DNA of 38,024 bases. Source: a virus. Positions 6,872-16,800 of this stretch are shown one piece after another. The position numbers and the translations under genes are program-made. The DNA lies in the IMG/VR virus record IMGVR_UViG_3300037189_015940, positions 1 to 38,024 of that record, one strand, 5' to 3'. Within the stretch, counting starts at the first letter, position 1, and each line of letters begins with the position of its first letter. The notes beneath the pieces were generated by a model that did not search any database, was not told the DNA's origin, and saw only the letters and a program-made list of their open reading frames with translations.

Positions 6872-9800
6872 GGTATTTCTTTAATTTTTCCTTCTTTAAT
6901 TAATGCCGCTACAATCTCGTATGAACGTGACTCAAGCACTCTGTTATTTATGTCATTAACCTTGTTTTGCAAAGATACTTCTTTTTCATTTTGTGTTTTC
7001 GTAGGCTCTTCTTTTGTAAAAAGTTTATCCAATACTTCTCTTGATTCTGGGTTTATATCTAACTCAATCGGGCTTCCTTTGATGTTGTTATATATCTTCT
7101 CTAAATAATTTTTAGCACTTTGAAATATTGTCTTCAATTCATTTGTAGGAGCAATTCCATCATAGAAGTATTTTTCAACACCTCTAGCAAAAGCCTCACT
7201 TGTTTGTTCGGTCCAGCCTTCTGTTCCAGCCCAATCTTGAATCGTCTTCATTTGGCTTTCTGATAAATCTGATTCAAGTATTCGTCCTATTTGATTAATT
7301 GGTGTTTTTGAATCAGCGTCATTAAAAAACTCGATTACTTTTTTACCATCACTTAGCATTTCACTTGTTTTAGCAAAATCCTTAGATACGTTCTCAACTT
7401 TTCTATACCAACCATTACCAAGACCACTAGCTTCGGCCCTAGCATTCATTATACTAAGAACAAGTTTGATTTCGTTATTTAAGAAGCCTCTTTCGTGCAA
7501 AACCTCAGCCGTCTTCTTTTGAATAAACTCTGCGTGTTCAGCGTCAGTTCTCTTATCAAATGGTATAGCCTCAAGTTCAGTGGTTGATTTCTCATTAGAC
7601 ATAACCTGATACAAATACCTCTTAGCTTCCTCAGAATTGCTTACTTCTTTTACACTCGTATATCCCTCTGGAACTTCAGTTGGCACAGCATCTCCATTCT
7701 TCGTGCTGTAATAGAAAACATTCGATTTCAATTGCTCTGAATTGTAATCAATAACCGCTTTGTATCTCGCCTCTCTGTCTGTTATTTTTTCTCCAGTTTG
7801 CTGTTCGGCATTTTTCTTGGCCTCGGCAATTCTCTTTTCTTGGTCTGATTTTGAAAGCCCATAAAAACCATCGTTTCTTTTTCTTGAAGCGGTGTTTATT
7901 TCCTCTATCTTCTCGAATGCCCTTTTAAAACTTCTCTGCAACTCAGCAAGCTGTACTCTTTTGTCTTCTTTAGATAAGTCTGAATCCTTAACCCTTTCGG
8001 CTTCTTTTTTGATTTCCGCAACCTTATTTGAAAGGTCTAAAACCACCTTTCTATCCCCTTCAGGCATCAATTCTAGTCTATCTATAGAATCTTCCACAAC
8101 CTTTCTTGATTGAGACTCTAATCGCTCACCCTCCTTTATGAGTAGTTGTTTGGCCTCTGCGCTCAAGTTAGGGTCTTGTAACTTCTGACCTATTTCTGTC
8201 GCTCTCAAGGAGTTTTTATGCAGTAAGTTTAACTCCTTGCTATTCATATATGGAGAGGTCTGTTCTGCAACTATATGAGAGGCGACTACGTTCTGAGAAT
8301 GTAGTATTACAGCGTGAAGAGTCTGGTCTATTCCACCCCAAGATTTTGAGAAGTCAAATTCCTTACCAAGAACATATCTGTCGCTAAGACCGTTGATAAC
8401 GCTTGTTGAACGAAGAATAGCATCCAGTTTCACAGAATCTCGTAGGAACTTGCTAGCCTCTTGAGCGAACTTTTCCCTCATAGTCCTAGACAACATTTCC
8501 GGAGCTACACTCCTAATTATTGGGTTAAATATGGTTTTAACTTGAAAAGCCAACGGAAGATTTGTAGCTGCTCCATACAAAATAGCACCAGTCCAAGCTT
8601 GTCTACGCCCATATAAATCCTTGCCTTCGTTATTTTTTACATCGTAAGTTTTCCCTCCAAAGTCAAACTTATCCTTATTTGAATCTTTCGCTTCGTGTAA
8701 AGCCCGTTTAAACTCTCTGTTCTCCTGATTTATCTCTCTTAACTTAGCTCCAGTAGCATCTGCGGTAAGAGCAATAGTTCCAGCAACAGGACCTCCAGCA
8801 GTTATAGCGGCAACCATTCCAAGTCCGTCTCCAAAAATACTTGTAGTTTCGTTTATAAAACTACTAACATTTGTAACCTCCTTTACATCTCTAACTCCAG
8901 CCAGTTCTTTCTCCTGTGCTTCCGTAGCAATGTTTATAGCTTTCTCAACATCCTTCTGAGCCTCTTCTTCTCCAAGCAATGGAAATCCCGTGTCTTTCGC
9001 TAGGTCTTTTCCTAATTGATACATATTGGCTAAAGCACCCCAGCCCCACGCTTTTACTCTCTTTGCCATTTCAGCCAGTTCATTGGTCTCCGCAGAATAA
9101 CCACTTACGGCAGTTTTTAAGTTCTTAACCTTCTTGACCCCTTCATAATATTTTTTTCTTACTTTTAAATATTCTGAATAATACCCAGATATTAACGCCT
9201 CATTTTTGTCATACTCATTCTTTAACCTCTGAAACTCATCTTTGTCCTTGACGGTTCTAGCAGTATCAATAAGTTCGTTTCTTTTGTCCACAAGTTTATC
9301 CATACTAAGATTGAGCGCAGAAACCCTATCAAAGTCTAGTTTGTTTTCTTTTTCAGTAGCTTTTAGTAAGTTTCTACTAACTTTAGTTATAGCAAATCTT
9401 TCTTGAGGAGTCAACTTTTCAGTAGCATCATAATACTTATTTAGTAATAATGCGTCTTGCTTATTTTCAAAGAATCTATTTTTAACTCTTTCGGCCTTTT
9501 CTTCCGGTTTTAAATCCTTAAACTTTGGGTCTTCGATGGAAAGCTCTTCTCTTATGTCTGCAAAGTTATCTCCCTTTAAATCAACGACTGTTTGCCCGGT
9601 CATTTTCCCGGAAAGAGTATTCATGGCTGTTCTAAAAACATCCTCTGTCTCATCTAGAATACCAGTTCTTTGAACTTGAGCGTTGTATTCTCTTTCAATC
9701 GAATCTAAGTCTTCTCTTGTTATAGAAATATCACCTACTTTGGCTTTTGCTGAGTTGTACCAGTTAGATTCTTGAGCCTTAAATTCTTTTGCGGTATTAG

Positions 9801-10533
9801 AGTTCGCCATAAACTCTGTATTTCCATAAGTAATTTTTTTAAGACCCACACTGGTCTTTGCAAGCTGTCTATCGATGTCCTCTAAACTCTCTACGGACAA
9901 CGCTAATGATGGTGAGTTGAAGTCAATTTTAGGCAATTCAACAGGCTTTACCTCTACTCGTTGTGTTTGTGGATTATATACCTTTGACACTGTTTTTTCT
10001 GCCTCAGAAACAGCCTTAATTTTAGGTCTATCAACAACCTGAGTTACAATTTCTTTTTCAGGCAGTTTTGTTTTTTTAGACTCAATCAGCTTTTGTACAA
10101 TACCAGTAGGGACCTCTTCTTTTGATTTTCCTTGATTTGCCTTTTGCTTTTTCCAAAGCTCTATCTCCTTGCTGTTTTGTACTTTTTTGACAGTAGTATA
10201 TCCGGCCGGAACCTCTTTTGGCTCCGACTCCACATTGCCCACTTTAGGGTTTACGTTGTAGTAATATACGTTCTTATCTTCCTTCCCAGTAGAGGAAACC
10301 AAAGGCCGAGCCTGCTTTTGTTTTTTTGAAACCACAGAACCACGTTTGGGTGGTTGAGGCTGTTCTTGTGTAGTAGATTCCGAAACAACTTCTGTTGAGT
10401 TTAAACCTGACGGTTCGCTTGACTCTTTTTTTTTTAAGTCAAAACCATAAGCATCTGCCACGTCTTCAATAGTCGCATTTGTTTCTAATGCAATAGATTC
10501 TATTTCTTGTAGGGTTATCTTGTTTTCAGCCAT
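6865..10533 (-). CDS. Very large internal virion protein with degenerate zincin-like C-terminal domain (1222 aa)
   Basis: The protein opens with a small helical region (KITLQEIESIALETNATIED) and a low-complexity Ser/Glu/Gln/Pro stretch (about 36-75). A short motif occurs twice: residues 89-121 (NVYYYN...EVPAGYTTVKKVQNSKE) and about 938-970 (NVFYYS...EVPEGYTSVKEVSNSEE). A glycine/alanine-rich hydrophobic stretch lies around residues 570-600. The C-terminal part (about 1075-1190) has INQIGRILESDLSESQ then SEAFARGVEKYFYDGIAPT and YLEKIYNNIKG, which resembles the metallopeptidase-like domain of phage polyvalent proteins, but the HExxH site reads NQIGR. It is probably ejected with the DNA. It overlaps the ferritin-like start. 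Confidence 0.68.
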   Translation of the reverse strand: MAENKITLQEIESIALETNATIEDVADAYGFDLKKKESSEPSGLNSTEVVSESTTQEQPQPPKRGSVVSKKQKQARPLVSSTGKEDKNVYYYNVNPKVGNVESEPKEVPAGYTTVKKVQNSKEIELWKKQKANQGKSKEEVPTGIVQKLIESKKTKLPEKEIVTQVVDRPKIKAVSEAEKTVSKVYNPQTQRVEVKPVELPKIDFNSPSLALSVESLEDIDRQLAKTSVGLKKITYGNTEFMANSNTAKEFKAQESNWYNSAKAKVGDISITREDLDSIEREYNAQVQRTGILDETEDVFRTAMNTLSGKMTGQTVVDLKGDNFADIREELSIEDPKFKDLKPEEKAERVKNRFFENKQDALLLNKYYDATEKLTPQERFAITKVSRNLLKATEKENKLDFDRVSALNLSMDKLVDKRNELIDTARTVKDKDEFQRLKNEYDKNEALISGYYSEYLKVRKKYYEGVKKVKNLKTAVSGYSAETNELAEMAKRVKAWGWGALANMYQLGKDLAKDTGFPLLGEEEAQKDVEKAINIATEAQEKELAGVRDVKEVTNVSSFINETTSIFGDGLGMVAAITAGGPVAGTIALTADATGAKLREINQENREFKRALHEAKDSNKDKFDFGGKTYDVKNNEGKDLYGRRQAWTGAILYGAATNLPLAFQVKTIFNPIIRSVAPEMLSRTMREKFAQEASKFLRDSVKLDAILRSTSVINGLSDRYVLGKEFDFSKSWGGIDQTLHAVILHSQNVVASHIVAEQTSPYMNSKELNLLHKNSLRATEIGQKLQDPNLSAEAKQLLIKEGERLESQSRKVVEDSIDRLELMPEGDRKVVLDLSNKVAEIKKEAERVKDSDLSKEDKRVQLAELQRSFKRAFEKIEEINTASRKRNDGFYGLSKSDQEKRIAEAKKNAEQQTGEKITDREARYKAVIDYNSEQLKSNVFYYSTKNGDAVPTEVPEGYTSVKEVSNSEEAKRYLYQVMSNEKSTTELEAIPFDKRTDAEHAEFIQKKTAEVLHERGFLNNEIKLVLSIMNARAEASGLGNGWYRKVENVSKDFAKTSEMLSDGKKVIEFFNDADSKTPINQIGRILESDLSESQMKTIQDWAGTEGWTEQTSEAFARGVEKYFYDGIAPTNELKTIFQSAKNYLEKIYNNIKGSPIELDINPESREVLDKLFTKEEPTKTQNEKEVSLQNKVNDINNRVLESRSYEIVAALIKEGKIKEIPC

Positions 10534-10535
10534 AT

Positions 10536-12059
10536 TTATTTTTCATTAGCTTTTTTAGTACGGAATGAGTTTGTATTTGTATCAAAAATAAGACCTAACT
10601 CTCGGTTAAAGTAGTTTCTCATTTTTATTTTAACATCATTACTAATGTTTTGCTCAATTGCCTTCTTGTATATATAATTGCCTATGTCCAAGACACTCTC
10701 AAAAGTTTTCTCTTTATCATCAACATCAAGGTATTTGACGCCTCTTAATTGCTGAATAAATGCAACAGCATTATCCCCAGATAAAACTTCTGTTTTGCCT
10801 CCAATAGATGACTGGCCTAACTTAGATGAAGCTGGGCCAGTACTGGTCCCCAAAGAGTCGGAAGATTTTTGTCTGTATTGGAAAATAGCTTCTCCCGAAG
10901 AAGGGATAAAACCCAATCCAGTAGCTACTCTATCTGAAAATTCACCTTTTTCGCCGCTTATTGTCCAAATGGTTGCTTTTTTGGAAACCATAGAAGGTTC
11001 TTTTTTACCAGCTTCTTGTATAGCTATTTTAGTGTTAATTGTCACTGGGGAAAGCGGGTCTACAAAAGGAATTTTATTTGCAGCATTTCTTGATGAAAAA
11101 CCTCTAGCCTCATCCTCTGCTTTAACATCTTTTAACTTGTAAACCTGCTTTACTTTTTCGTATAGAGCATTTGAAACGTCATCGTAATCTTCTTTTGTGT
11201 ATTCTTTTTTTGGATTTCTAAACCTATCATCATTCGGAAGTAACTGATTAGCAACGTCGGCAAACAGTGCATTGCTACTCATCAAAACCTCTCTTGCTGT
11301 TTTTTTTAAGGTTTCGGAGTCTTCGTTGTCCAAGAAAGTTTTATCTATCGTTATGGAGCCATCCTCTCTCTTTCTTTGATAAACACCCACAGAACTTGCT
11401 ATGTTTTGAACCAGACCTTTTCCATCCTCTCCAACTAAGCTCGTTGAAGGTATTACCGATGCCTTCCAGTTAACAACCTCGTTAAGAGTAACATACGGCT
11501 TGGACTCTCCAAAAGAATTAGTCACATTTACTAATATAGGATTTCCATCCCCCCCAACTTCTAGCCTTCCATCAGACCTTGTTTTGTAAGGAATAAACAC
11601 AGTTTCCCCGTCGACATCTTTTACATCATAATTACCGTTTATTATGGAGTTAAAAGCCTCTGTAAAAGCAAGACTGGCTTTTGATATTTCTTTCTTTTCA
11701 AGAGCTTCGTTGTAGGCTTTAAAACTTTCCTTCGCTTTTCCCATTTGACTTACAAGCATATAAGCTTGTTGCTCAACTAAATTTGCCCCAGCTATGTCTC
11801 CAGCAGAAATTCTGTTGTAGTACTCAGTTTGCTTTGAAGCTAACTTTTCAGTTTGTAAAACGTCAAATTTAATGTGTCCAGTCGTTTGAGCCCTTACTTC
11901 TAGTGGCTTTACTTCTTTTTCTTTAGGCTTAGCGGCCGCTTTAGCCAACCTCTTTTCGTCTGCTTCTTGCTGAAATTTTTGAGCATTCAAAGCCACTTCT
12001 CCAAAATCAACTTTGGGAGCTGTTACAGTTGCAAATGCATTTGTTTTACCTATTGCCAT
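10536..12059 (-). CDS. Putative internal virion / cargo protein (507 aa)
   Basis: The product starts MAIGKTNAFATVTAPKVDFG and has a charged Lys/Glu/Ala helix (residues 25-55) followed by helical segments resembling internal core proteins of podoviruses (ATGHIKFDVLQTEKLASKQTEYYNRI). The middle contains beta-rich stretches and the end is charged (FRTKKANEK). No catalytic motif is seen. It begins 2 bases after the end of the 186-aa gene and ends 2 bases before the 1222-aa gene, so the three are expressed together. By position and composition it is probably a capsid-interior protein released during infection, comparable to the cargo proteins of crAss-like phages; this rests on context. Confidence 0.6.
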   Translation of the reverse strand: MAIGKTNAFATVTAPKVDFGEVALNAQKFQQEADEKRLAKAAAKPKEKEVKPLEVRAQTTGHIKFDVLQTEKLASKQTEYYNRISAGDIAGANLVEQQAYMLVSQMGKAKESFKAYNEALEKKEISKASLAFTEAFNSIINGNYDVKDVDGETVFIPYKTRSDGRLEVGGDGNPILVNVTNSFGESKPYVTLNEVVNWKASVIPSTSLVGEDGKGLVQNIASSVGVYQRKREDGSITIDKTFLDNEDSETLKKTAREVLMSSNALFADVANQLLPNDDRFRNPKKEYTKEDYDDVSNALYEKVKQVYKLKDVKAEDEARGFSSRNAANKIPFVDPLSPVTINTKIAIQEAGKKEPSMVSKKATIWTISGEKGEFSDRVATGLGFIPSSGEAIFQYRQKSSDSLGTSTGPASSKLGQSSIGGKTEVLSGDNAVAFIQQLRGVKYLDVDDKEKTFESVLDIGNYIYKKAIEQNISNDVKIKMRNYFNRELGLIFDTNTNSFRTKKANEK

Positions 12060-12061
12060 AA

Positions 12062-12622
12062 TTACTTTTTGGAAAGAGCGTCAATATATTTCTGTGTTTG
12101 AATAGAATTAGCAATTCCTTGAGCACCACTGGTCAATCCTTGAAGGCCACCTTGAAGACCACCCATTAAAGACTGCTGTCCGGCGTTAAATTGAGAAGAA
12201 AGAGCCGCAATATCTTGCATATACCGTTGTTCTCTCATTCCTCTTAAATTAGCCTCTTCTTGAGCAATCATCTTACTTCTTTCAGCTAATTGTCTATCTA
12301 TGTCTGCGCCTATAGCTTGAGCTTGCTTGTTTTGTTCTGCGACTAAGTTTTGGGCTCCCCCAACCAATCCTCTAACACCTCCAGCAGATAGTGAGTCCAT
12401 AGCCGTCCCTACGGCAGAAGACAACATTTCTTTTTGCATTTCGGCTCCCTTAGTAGCCACTTGTATTCCTTCTGCATAGTTTTGTAACTCAGGGACTTTA
12501 TATTGCTCTAAAGCTTTTTGAGCATCCTTTTGCATTTCAGCTCCTTTTATTGCCTGAAAGATTCCTCCCCCGGCAGACGCTAATCCAGTAGCACCCATTA
12601 TAAAACTTGTTGCTGCCGCCAT
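12062..12622 (-). CDS. Putative internal virion protein, gp14-like (186 aa)
   Basis: The product begins MAAATSFIMGATGLASAGGG, a hydrophobic Gly/Ala-rich N-terminus, then runs as Ala/Gln/Met-rich amphipathic helix (KGAEMQKEMLSSAVGTAMDS, AQAIGADIDRQLAERSKMI) and returns to a Gly/Leu-rich stretch (SLMGGLQGGLQGLTSGAQG). This organisation resembles the small ejection proteins of podoviruses such as T7 gp14, which forms the outer-membrane part of the DNA ejection channel. The motif KGAEMQK appears twice (residues 26-32 and 58-64), suggesting an internal duplication. It lies directly upstream of the larger internal protein genes, as in other podoviruses. Function is inferred from composition and position. 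Confidence 0.55.
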   Translation of the reverse strand: MAAATSFIMGATGLASAGGGIFQAIKGAEMQKDAQKALEQYKVPELQNYAEGIQVATKGAEMQKEMLSSAVGTAMDSLSAGGVRGLVGGAQNLVAEQNKQAQAIGADIDRQLAERSKMIAQEEANLRGMREQRYMQDIAALSSQFNAGQQSLMGGLQGGLQGLTSGAQGIANSIQTQKYIDALSKK

Positions 12623-12623
12623 A

Positions 12624-13019
12624 TTATTTTAATATTTTTACTAATTCAACACAATTTTGACTTCCTATTTGAAAGTCGTTTTTAACATAATCGTTTATTA
12701 AAGAGTGGTTTTTTAAAGAGGCATACCCAATTCTGTATCCCATCTGTTTCCCAATTTCACAAAGAGATGAAATCAAATACGAAATTGATTGTCTTCTCAA
12801 TGGCTTGTCTTTTACGTTTGGATTTGATACTATAAACTCAATCCAACACATTGCAGAGTTGGTTTTGTATAAAAAACCGGCACACACGGGTATTTCTCCA
12901 TCAAATACCATTATTCCAGTTTGCGGTAAACAATCGGCTGGAGGCGCAGTAAATCTCCAAAAAGACCACCATTCGCACAACATTCCGTAATCATTATACG
13001 TTACAAATCTGTAATTCAT
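12624..13019 (-). CDS. GNAT-like N-acetyltransferase (131 aa)
   Basis: The sequence follows the GNAT fold: a strand pair FDGEIPVCAGFLYKTNSAMC, then IEFIVSNPNVKDKPLRRQSI in the region of the acetyl-CoA binding motif (strand 4, loop and helix), a helix SYLISSLCEIGKQMGYRIG, then ASLKNHSLINDYVKNDFQIG, where GNATs place the last strands and the GF residues. The pyrophosphate-binding R/Q-x-x-G-x-G/A loop is not canonical. GNATs transfer acetyl groups from acetyl-CoA to amines. The gene sits between tail and internal virion genes, so it may act on a host protein or a virion component; the target is unknown. A -7-like element lies just upstream. Confidence 0.6.
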   Translation of the reverse strand: MNYRFVTYNDYGMLCEWWSFWRFTAPPADCLPQTGIMVFDGEIPVCAGFLYKTNSAMCWIEFIVSNPNVKDKPLRRQSISYLISSLCEIGKQMGYRIGYASLKNHSLINDYVKNDFQIGSQNCVELVKILK

Positions 13020-13026
13020 AGTACTG

Positions 13027-13034
13027 CAAAGATA
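13027..13034 (-). promoter_or_regulatory. Possible -7 promoter element before the GNAT-like gene
   Basis: On the minus strand TATCTTTG lies 7 bases before the ATG at 13019 and matches the Bacteroidota TAnnTTTG element. No TTG is found at the proper distance upstream. It falls in the 21-base gap between the 252-aa gene and the GNAT-like gene, one of few gaps in this region, and could supply the internal virion genes with extra transcript. Confidence 0.35.
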
Positions 13035-13040
13035 TGAATA

Positions 13041-13799
13041 TTATTGATACGATTTGACGGCATCGGCGTTTAAAGCGTAAAGAGTGGTCTCTGTTGAGTG
13101 ACTTTCTGTTGTTAGCTTAACCTTTGCGTAAACTCCTTTTACACCGTAACTTTCCGCTATTGGGTTTTTAGCAACAAAAACAATTCCGCCGGCAGGATAA
13201 GAATATGGGGTAACAGGAGCCTGAATGGTTATGGAATTACCCGTGTAAGCAGTGACAGTTGAAACCGGTTCGTAAGATTGTGTGTTTGGGCTGTATATAC
13301 AAAGAATGTCTCCAATAGAAACAACGTTTGGTATATTGCTAAAAGAAAATACGTTTGATAAAAAAGACGTTGGAACACCAATTCCCTGTATTGACAGTAG
13401 GTCAAAATTAAGAGTTGAGTTTGCATCTCTCCTTATGAATGCATAATGCTCACCCTCTCTTACACTAAAACTTTCTCTGTTGATGTGACCAGAATCTAAA
13501 TTTGTCTCTATCAACAAATCAAAGTTATTCACATTTGCCTCGATGCAAATTGTCTTAAACTCTTTAACCTCACTAGGGGCTTGATTAATAACTGTTTGTA
13601 TGTAAGACGGGAAAACCTCGTAGTTTCCATTGTTATTATAAAATCTGTTTATAGGGGCAGAGCTGACATTGTGAAGTGCCAGCTTACCCTTTTTAAACGT
13701 ATACATATCGCCTTTAATTTTAACGTAAGACTCTGGCTCAAAAGACCAGTTGGAAGTCCAACCGTTATTTTTCTCGTCAAAAGAAATTGTTTTTCCCAT
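13041..13799 (-). CDS. Tail-associated structural protein (252 aa)
   Basis: The product begins MGKTISFDEKNNGWTSNWSF, followed by EPESYVKIKGDMYTFKKGKL and a beta-rich body with SEVKEFKTICIEANVNNFDL and SREGEHYAFIRR-like strands. This NNGWTS...FEPE...YTFKKG...FKTI...EGxxYAF pattern occurs in proteins encoded directly after the large tail hub in Bacteroidota podoviruses, and I expect a beta-sandwich tail or fibre-adaptor protein. It starts 1 base after the stop of the 1540-aa gene, indicating coupled expression. There is no membrane segment or enzymatic motif. The exact place in the virion cannot be decided from sequence. Confidence 0.6.
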   Translation of the reverse strand: MGKTISFDEKNNGWTSNWSFEPESYVKIKGDMYTFKKGKLALHNVSSAPINRFYNNNGNYEVFPSYIQTVINQAPSEVKEFKTICIEANVNNFDLLIETNLDSGHINRESFSVREGEHYAFIRRDANSTLNFDLLSIQGIGVPTSFLSNVFSFSNIPNVVSIGDILCIYSPNTQSYEPVSTVTAYTGNSITIQAPVTPYSYPAGGIVFVAKNPIAESYGVKGVYAKVKLTTESHSTETTLYALNADAVKSYQ

Positions 13800-13800
13800 A

Positions 13801-16800
13801 TTAAATGCTACAAAATAATGATTCTGAATACGTATTGTATTGCTCTTGTAAAATTATATTTCCTCCAATCTGTGTTACAGAACCCGGTCTACAACATATT
13901 ACAGGGTCTCCAATCTCGTCGTTAAACACGTATTCCTTGTATAAAAATGGATTTCCGTTAGACACGATAGGTATTGTAAATTCAATTGTCTGAACATTAT
14001 CAAGACAGTCTGTGTACTGAAACTCAATAACTTCATTCTCTCCTTCTAATACGTTTGACAAATACTTGAATGAGGTAAATCTAAAGCAAGATTCTGAAGA
14101 GTTAACAGTTATATTTATGCTTCCTTGATAGCTACATCCAAACTCATCTGTAACAGAGTATATAATGAAGTCAGAACTTCCGCTTTCGTTTGTATATACA
14201 ATATCGTTGTCAACAACCTCTGCTGTACCATTTGATGCTCCGGAAACTATACCTACAATTACACTTCCTTCGTAAGTATCGTTTCCAAGTACATTTATTG
14301 TTAGGGTCTCTCCCTCGTTTAGAGATACATTGTCATCCTCAACAGATATTTTAGAAGCGCAATCCCAAACAATGTATAGTTTAGAATTTACAGAAGGTTT
14401 TGAAAACACAAAAGAACCGCTAGCAAAGTTTCCTGAAAAGTCGAGAGATAACCAAACTGCTTCGTCAAGAACCTGATTTACATCTAAAGAGTCTTCTGTT
14501 ACAAAATACCCAATTCTGTTGCATGGCTTGAAGTCAAAAGAACCGTCCTTAGCGTAAACGTTAATTGTAGCTCCATCCTGTGGTATTTCATTTATACCCT
14601 CTTGACCGATTAAGTTTTCAAATCTAGACACTCCATCTGATTCAAAAACTTCGTTATTTGAGTTTCCACCTACAACGCCAATTAATGGATTAGACCAACT
14701 GTACCCAGTCTGCATTGATTTACCTGCGTCTGTATCGTCATTGACAACAAGTAGAACAACTTCTCCTTCGTTTAGTTCGGGGCACTCAGCCTGAATGGTG
14801 TATTGAGAAGAGTCTTCCTCCGTGCTCAATGTGATAATCACTAAATCAGCAACAGTGTTCTTTTCGTACTCCACAACACCTGACCCTTCCAATCTACTGT
14901 ATGTAGATACGTTTTCTCCATCAGAAACAACCATTCTTGATTCAGAAGAAAAATTGTAAGGTATATTCATTGTAAACGACTGCTTAGGAGCCGGCACGTT
15001 AAACACTATTTCTTCGTCGGGAATAATAGTTCCTGATACAGTTAAGTTACAGGGAGTTTCAACATCTTCAACTGGTTTTTCTAAATCGGAAAAAGTTAAA
15101 TAGTACTGCTGCTTTTTATCGTCAAATCCACCAAAAATAAAATTATTGATGTATTGGTCGAATAACTTAACAAATTCAGCAATCATTCCGTAAACAGATA
15201 TTGGTTGAATACCATCTCCTCCCAATCTTAGTACAGCTCTTTTATTTGCGTCCGCAAAATATATTGAGTTGCCGTAAAAAGCAAAAGATTCCGGGTTATT
15301 CCCAATACCAAACTCACCAGCATACGGAACTTCATTTCCCAAGACACTTTCTACAGAAGCGACCTGTCCTCCTCCAACTGAGTCAAAAAGTATGTTTTTA
15401 GTGTACAATATATTGTGAACTTTATATTGCTGAAAAACAATTAAATTCGTGTCTTTAGTAAATAGCTTTTGAATAGAACCATATCTATCATCCAAGTCTT
15501 TGTAGTTAGCTCTTGATAAGTTAAATTCATTAAGAGAATTGTAATTCGACGTTTCGTCAAAAGCTCCGCTATAAGTTAAAGATGCAATATTCCTGTTCGC
15601 TTTGTATCCGTCTATCTCCACTCCATTTCCTCTCGTAGCGGTGGACAAAAAGTTTCCATTAAACTTATCTCTTACAATGTAGCTTTCGGCTCCATTCCCT
15701 TGAGAATAACAGTTAAAATAGTTAAGGGTTATTTCACAAGGCGTATTTGCCGATATGTCTTGGTCTTCGTCAGAGCTGTATTTTCCTAAATGATTCCCAG
15801 ACCCATCAATCAAGTAGGTATCTTGAGTTTCGTAGAATATCTGAGAAGATTTATCTTTTGGGTCTGTTTCAAAAATAAGTAAGTTATCAGAAGATAATAT
15901 AGTTATTTTCGTGTACATAAACGTTCTGTTCTGTGCGTTACCATTCATTATACTTGTAACACCACAGTACAAATAACCAGTCCCTGTAATTGGGTTTTGA
16001 TTCTGAGGAAGTGATGGGTCTAAACCATCCTCTACTCTAAAGAAATTTGTAGTGAAAGGATTCGCAGACACAACTTCGGCCTGATAAAAATCATAGAAGT
16101 TAGCATACGTATTTAAAGCCACAAAGTCTTTTTCAAAAACATATCTGCCTCCATTACTTCCTCCTTTTTCATTTCTGTAAAAAATAGTAACTTTAGAACC
16201 AGCCTTAATCTCGTAATCAGTATACGAAGTTCCATCAAATGTCGTAAACAAAGAAGACCTTGCCGTGGCTGAACCATTCCTTATAGCTGAGTTAGCCTCT
16301 ACCTCCTTGTATATTTGCTCTGCATTAGCAAAATCAATAGAGTATATGTTTTTGATTTTTATGTAGTTCCCGGCCGGCTCCTCAAAAGTAGTGGATTGAA
16401 TAAAGTCTGGTGCTTGAGTTCTGTAATCTAAAACCTCTATTTTAGTTAGCACATCGGTAGGCCCGTCCAAATCTCTTTTTAGTATCAAATTATCCCCAAC
16501 AGCTACCTTTTGGTTTTCTAGACCCTCTAGCTTCAACCAAAGATAATTCCCGTCCTTAAAAACAAATGTTGCGTAAATATTTTGATACTCAAGCTTATTG
16601 TCTTTAACGAATATTTTGTACCTATTCGCCCACGCAGGAGCTTTGTGGTTAATGTTGATTTTTATTTGGTTTTTTTTGTCGCTTTCCGATATAGGTATAA
16701 AGACAGTTCCGTCTGAAATAGTTTCATTTGCAATAACAGTGCTATATCTTCCGGACCCGTCTAAGTAAACAATGCCACATTCATAACTTCTGTTTGTTTT

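Noticed and set aside
10795-11142. Rightward 115-aa ORF opposite the 507-aa internal protein
   Set aside because: It is antisense to a well-supported gene, has no promoter or family pattern, and has the Ser/Leu-rich composition expected of a reverse-frame shadow.
13581-13925. Rightward 114-aa ORF spanning the junction of two tail genes
   Set aside because: It is antisense to two coupled genes and has no recognisable pattern.
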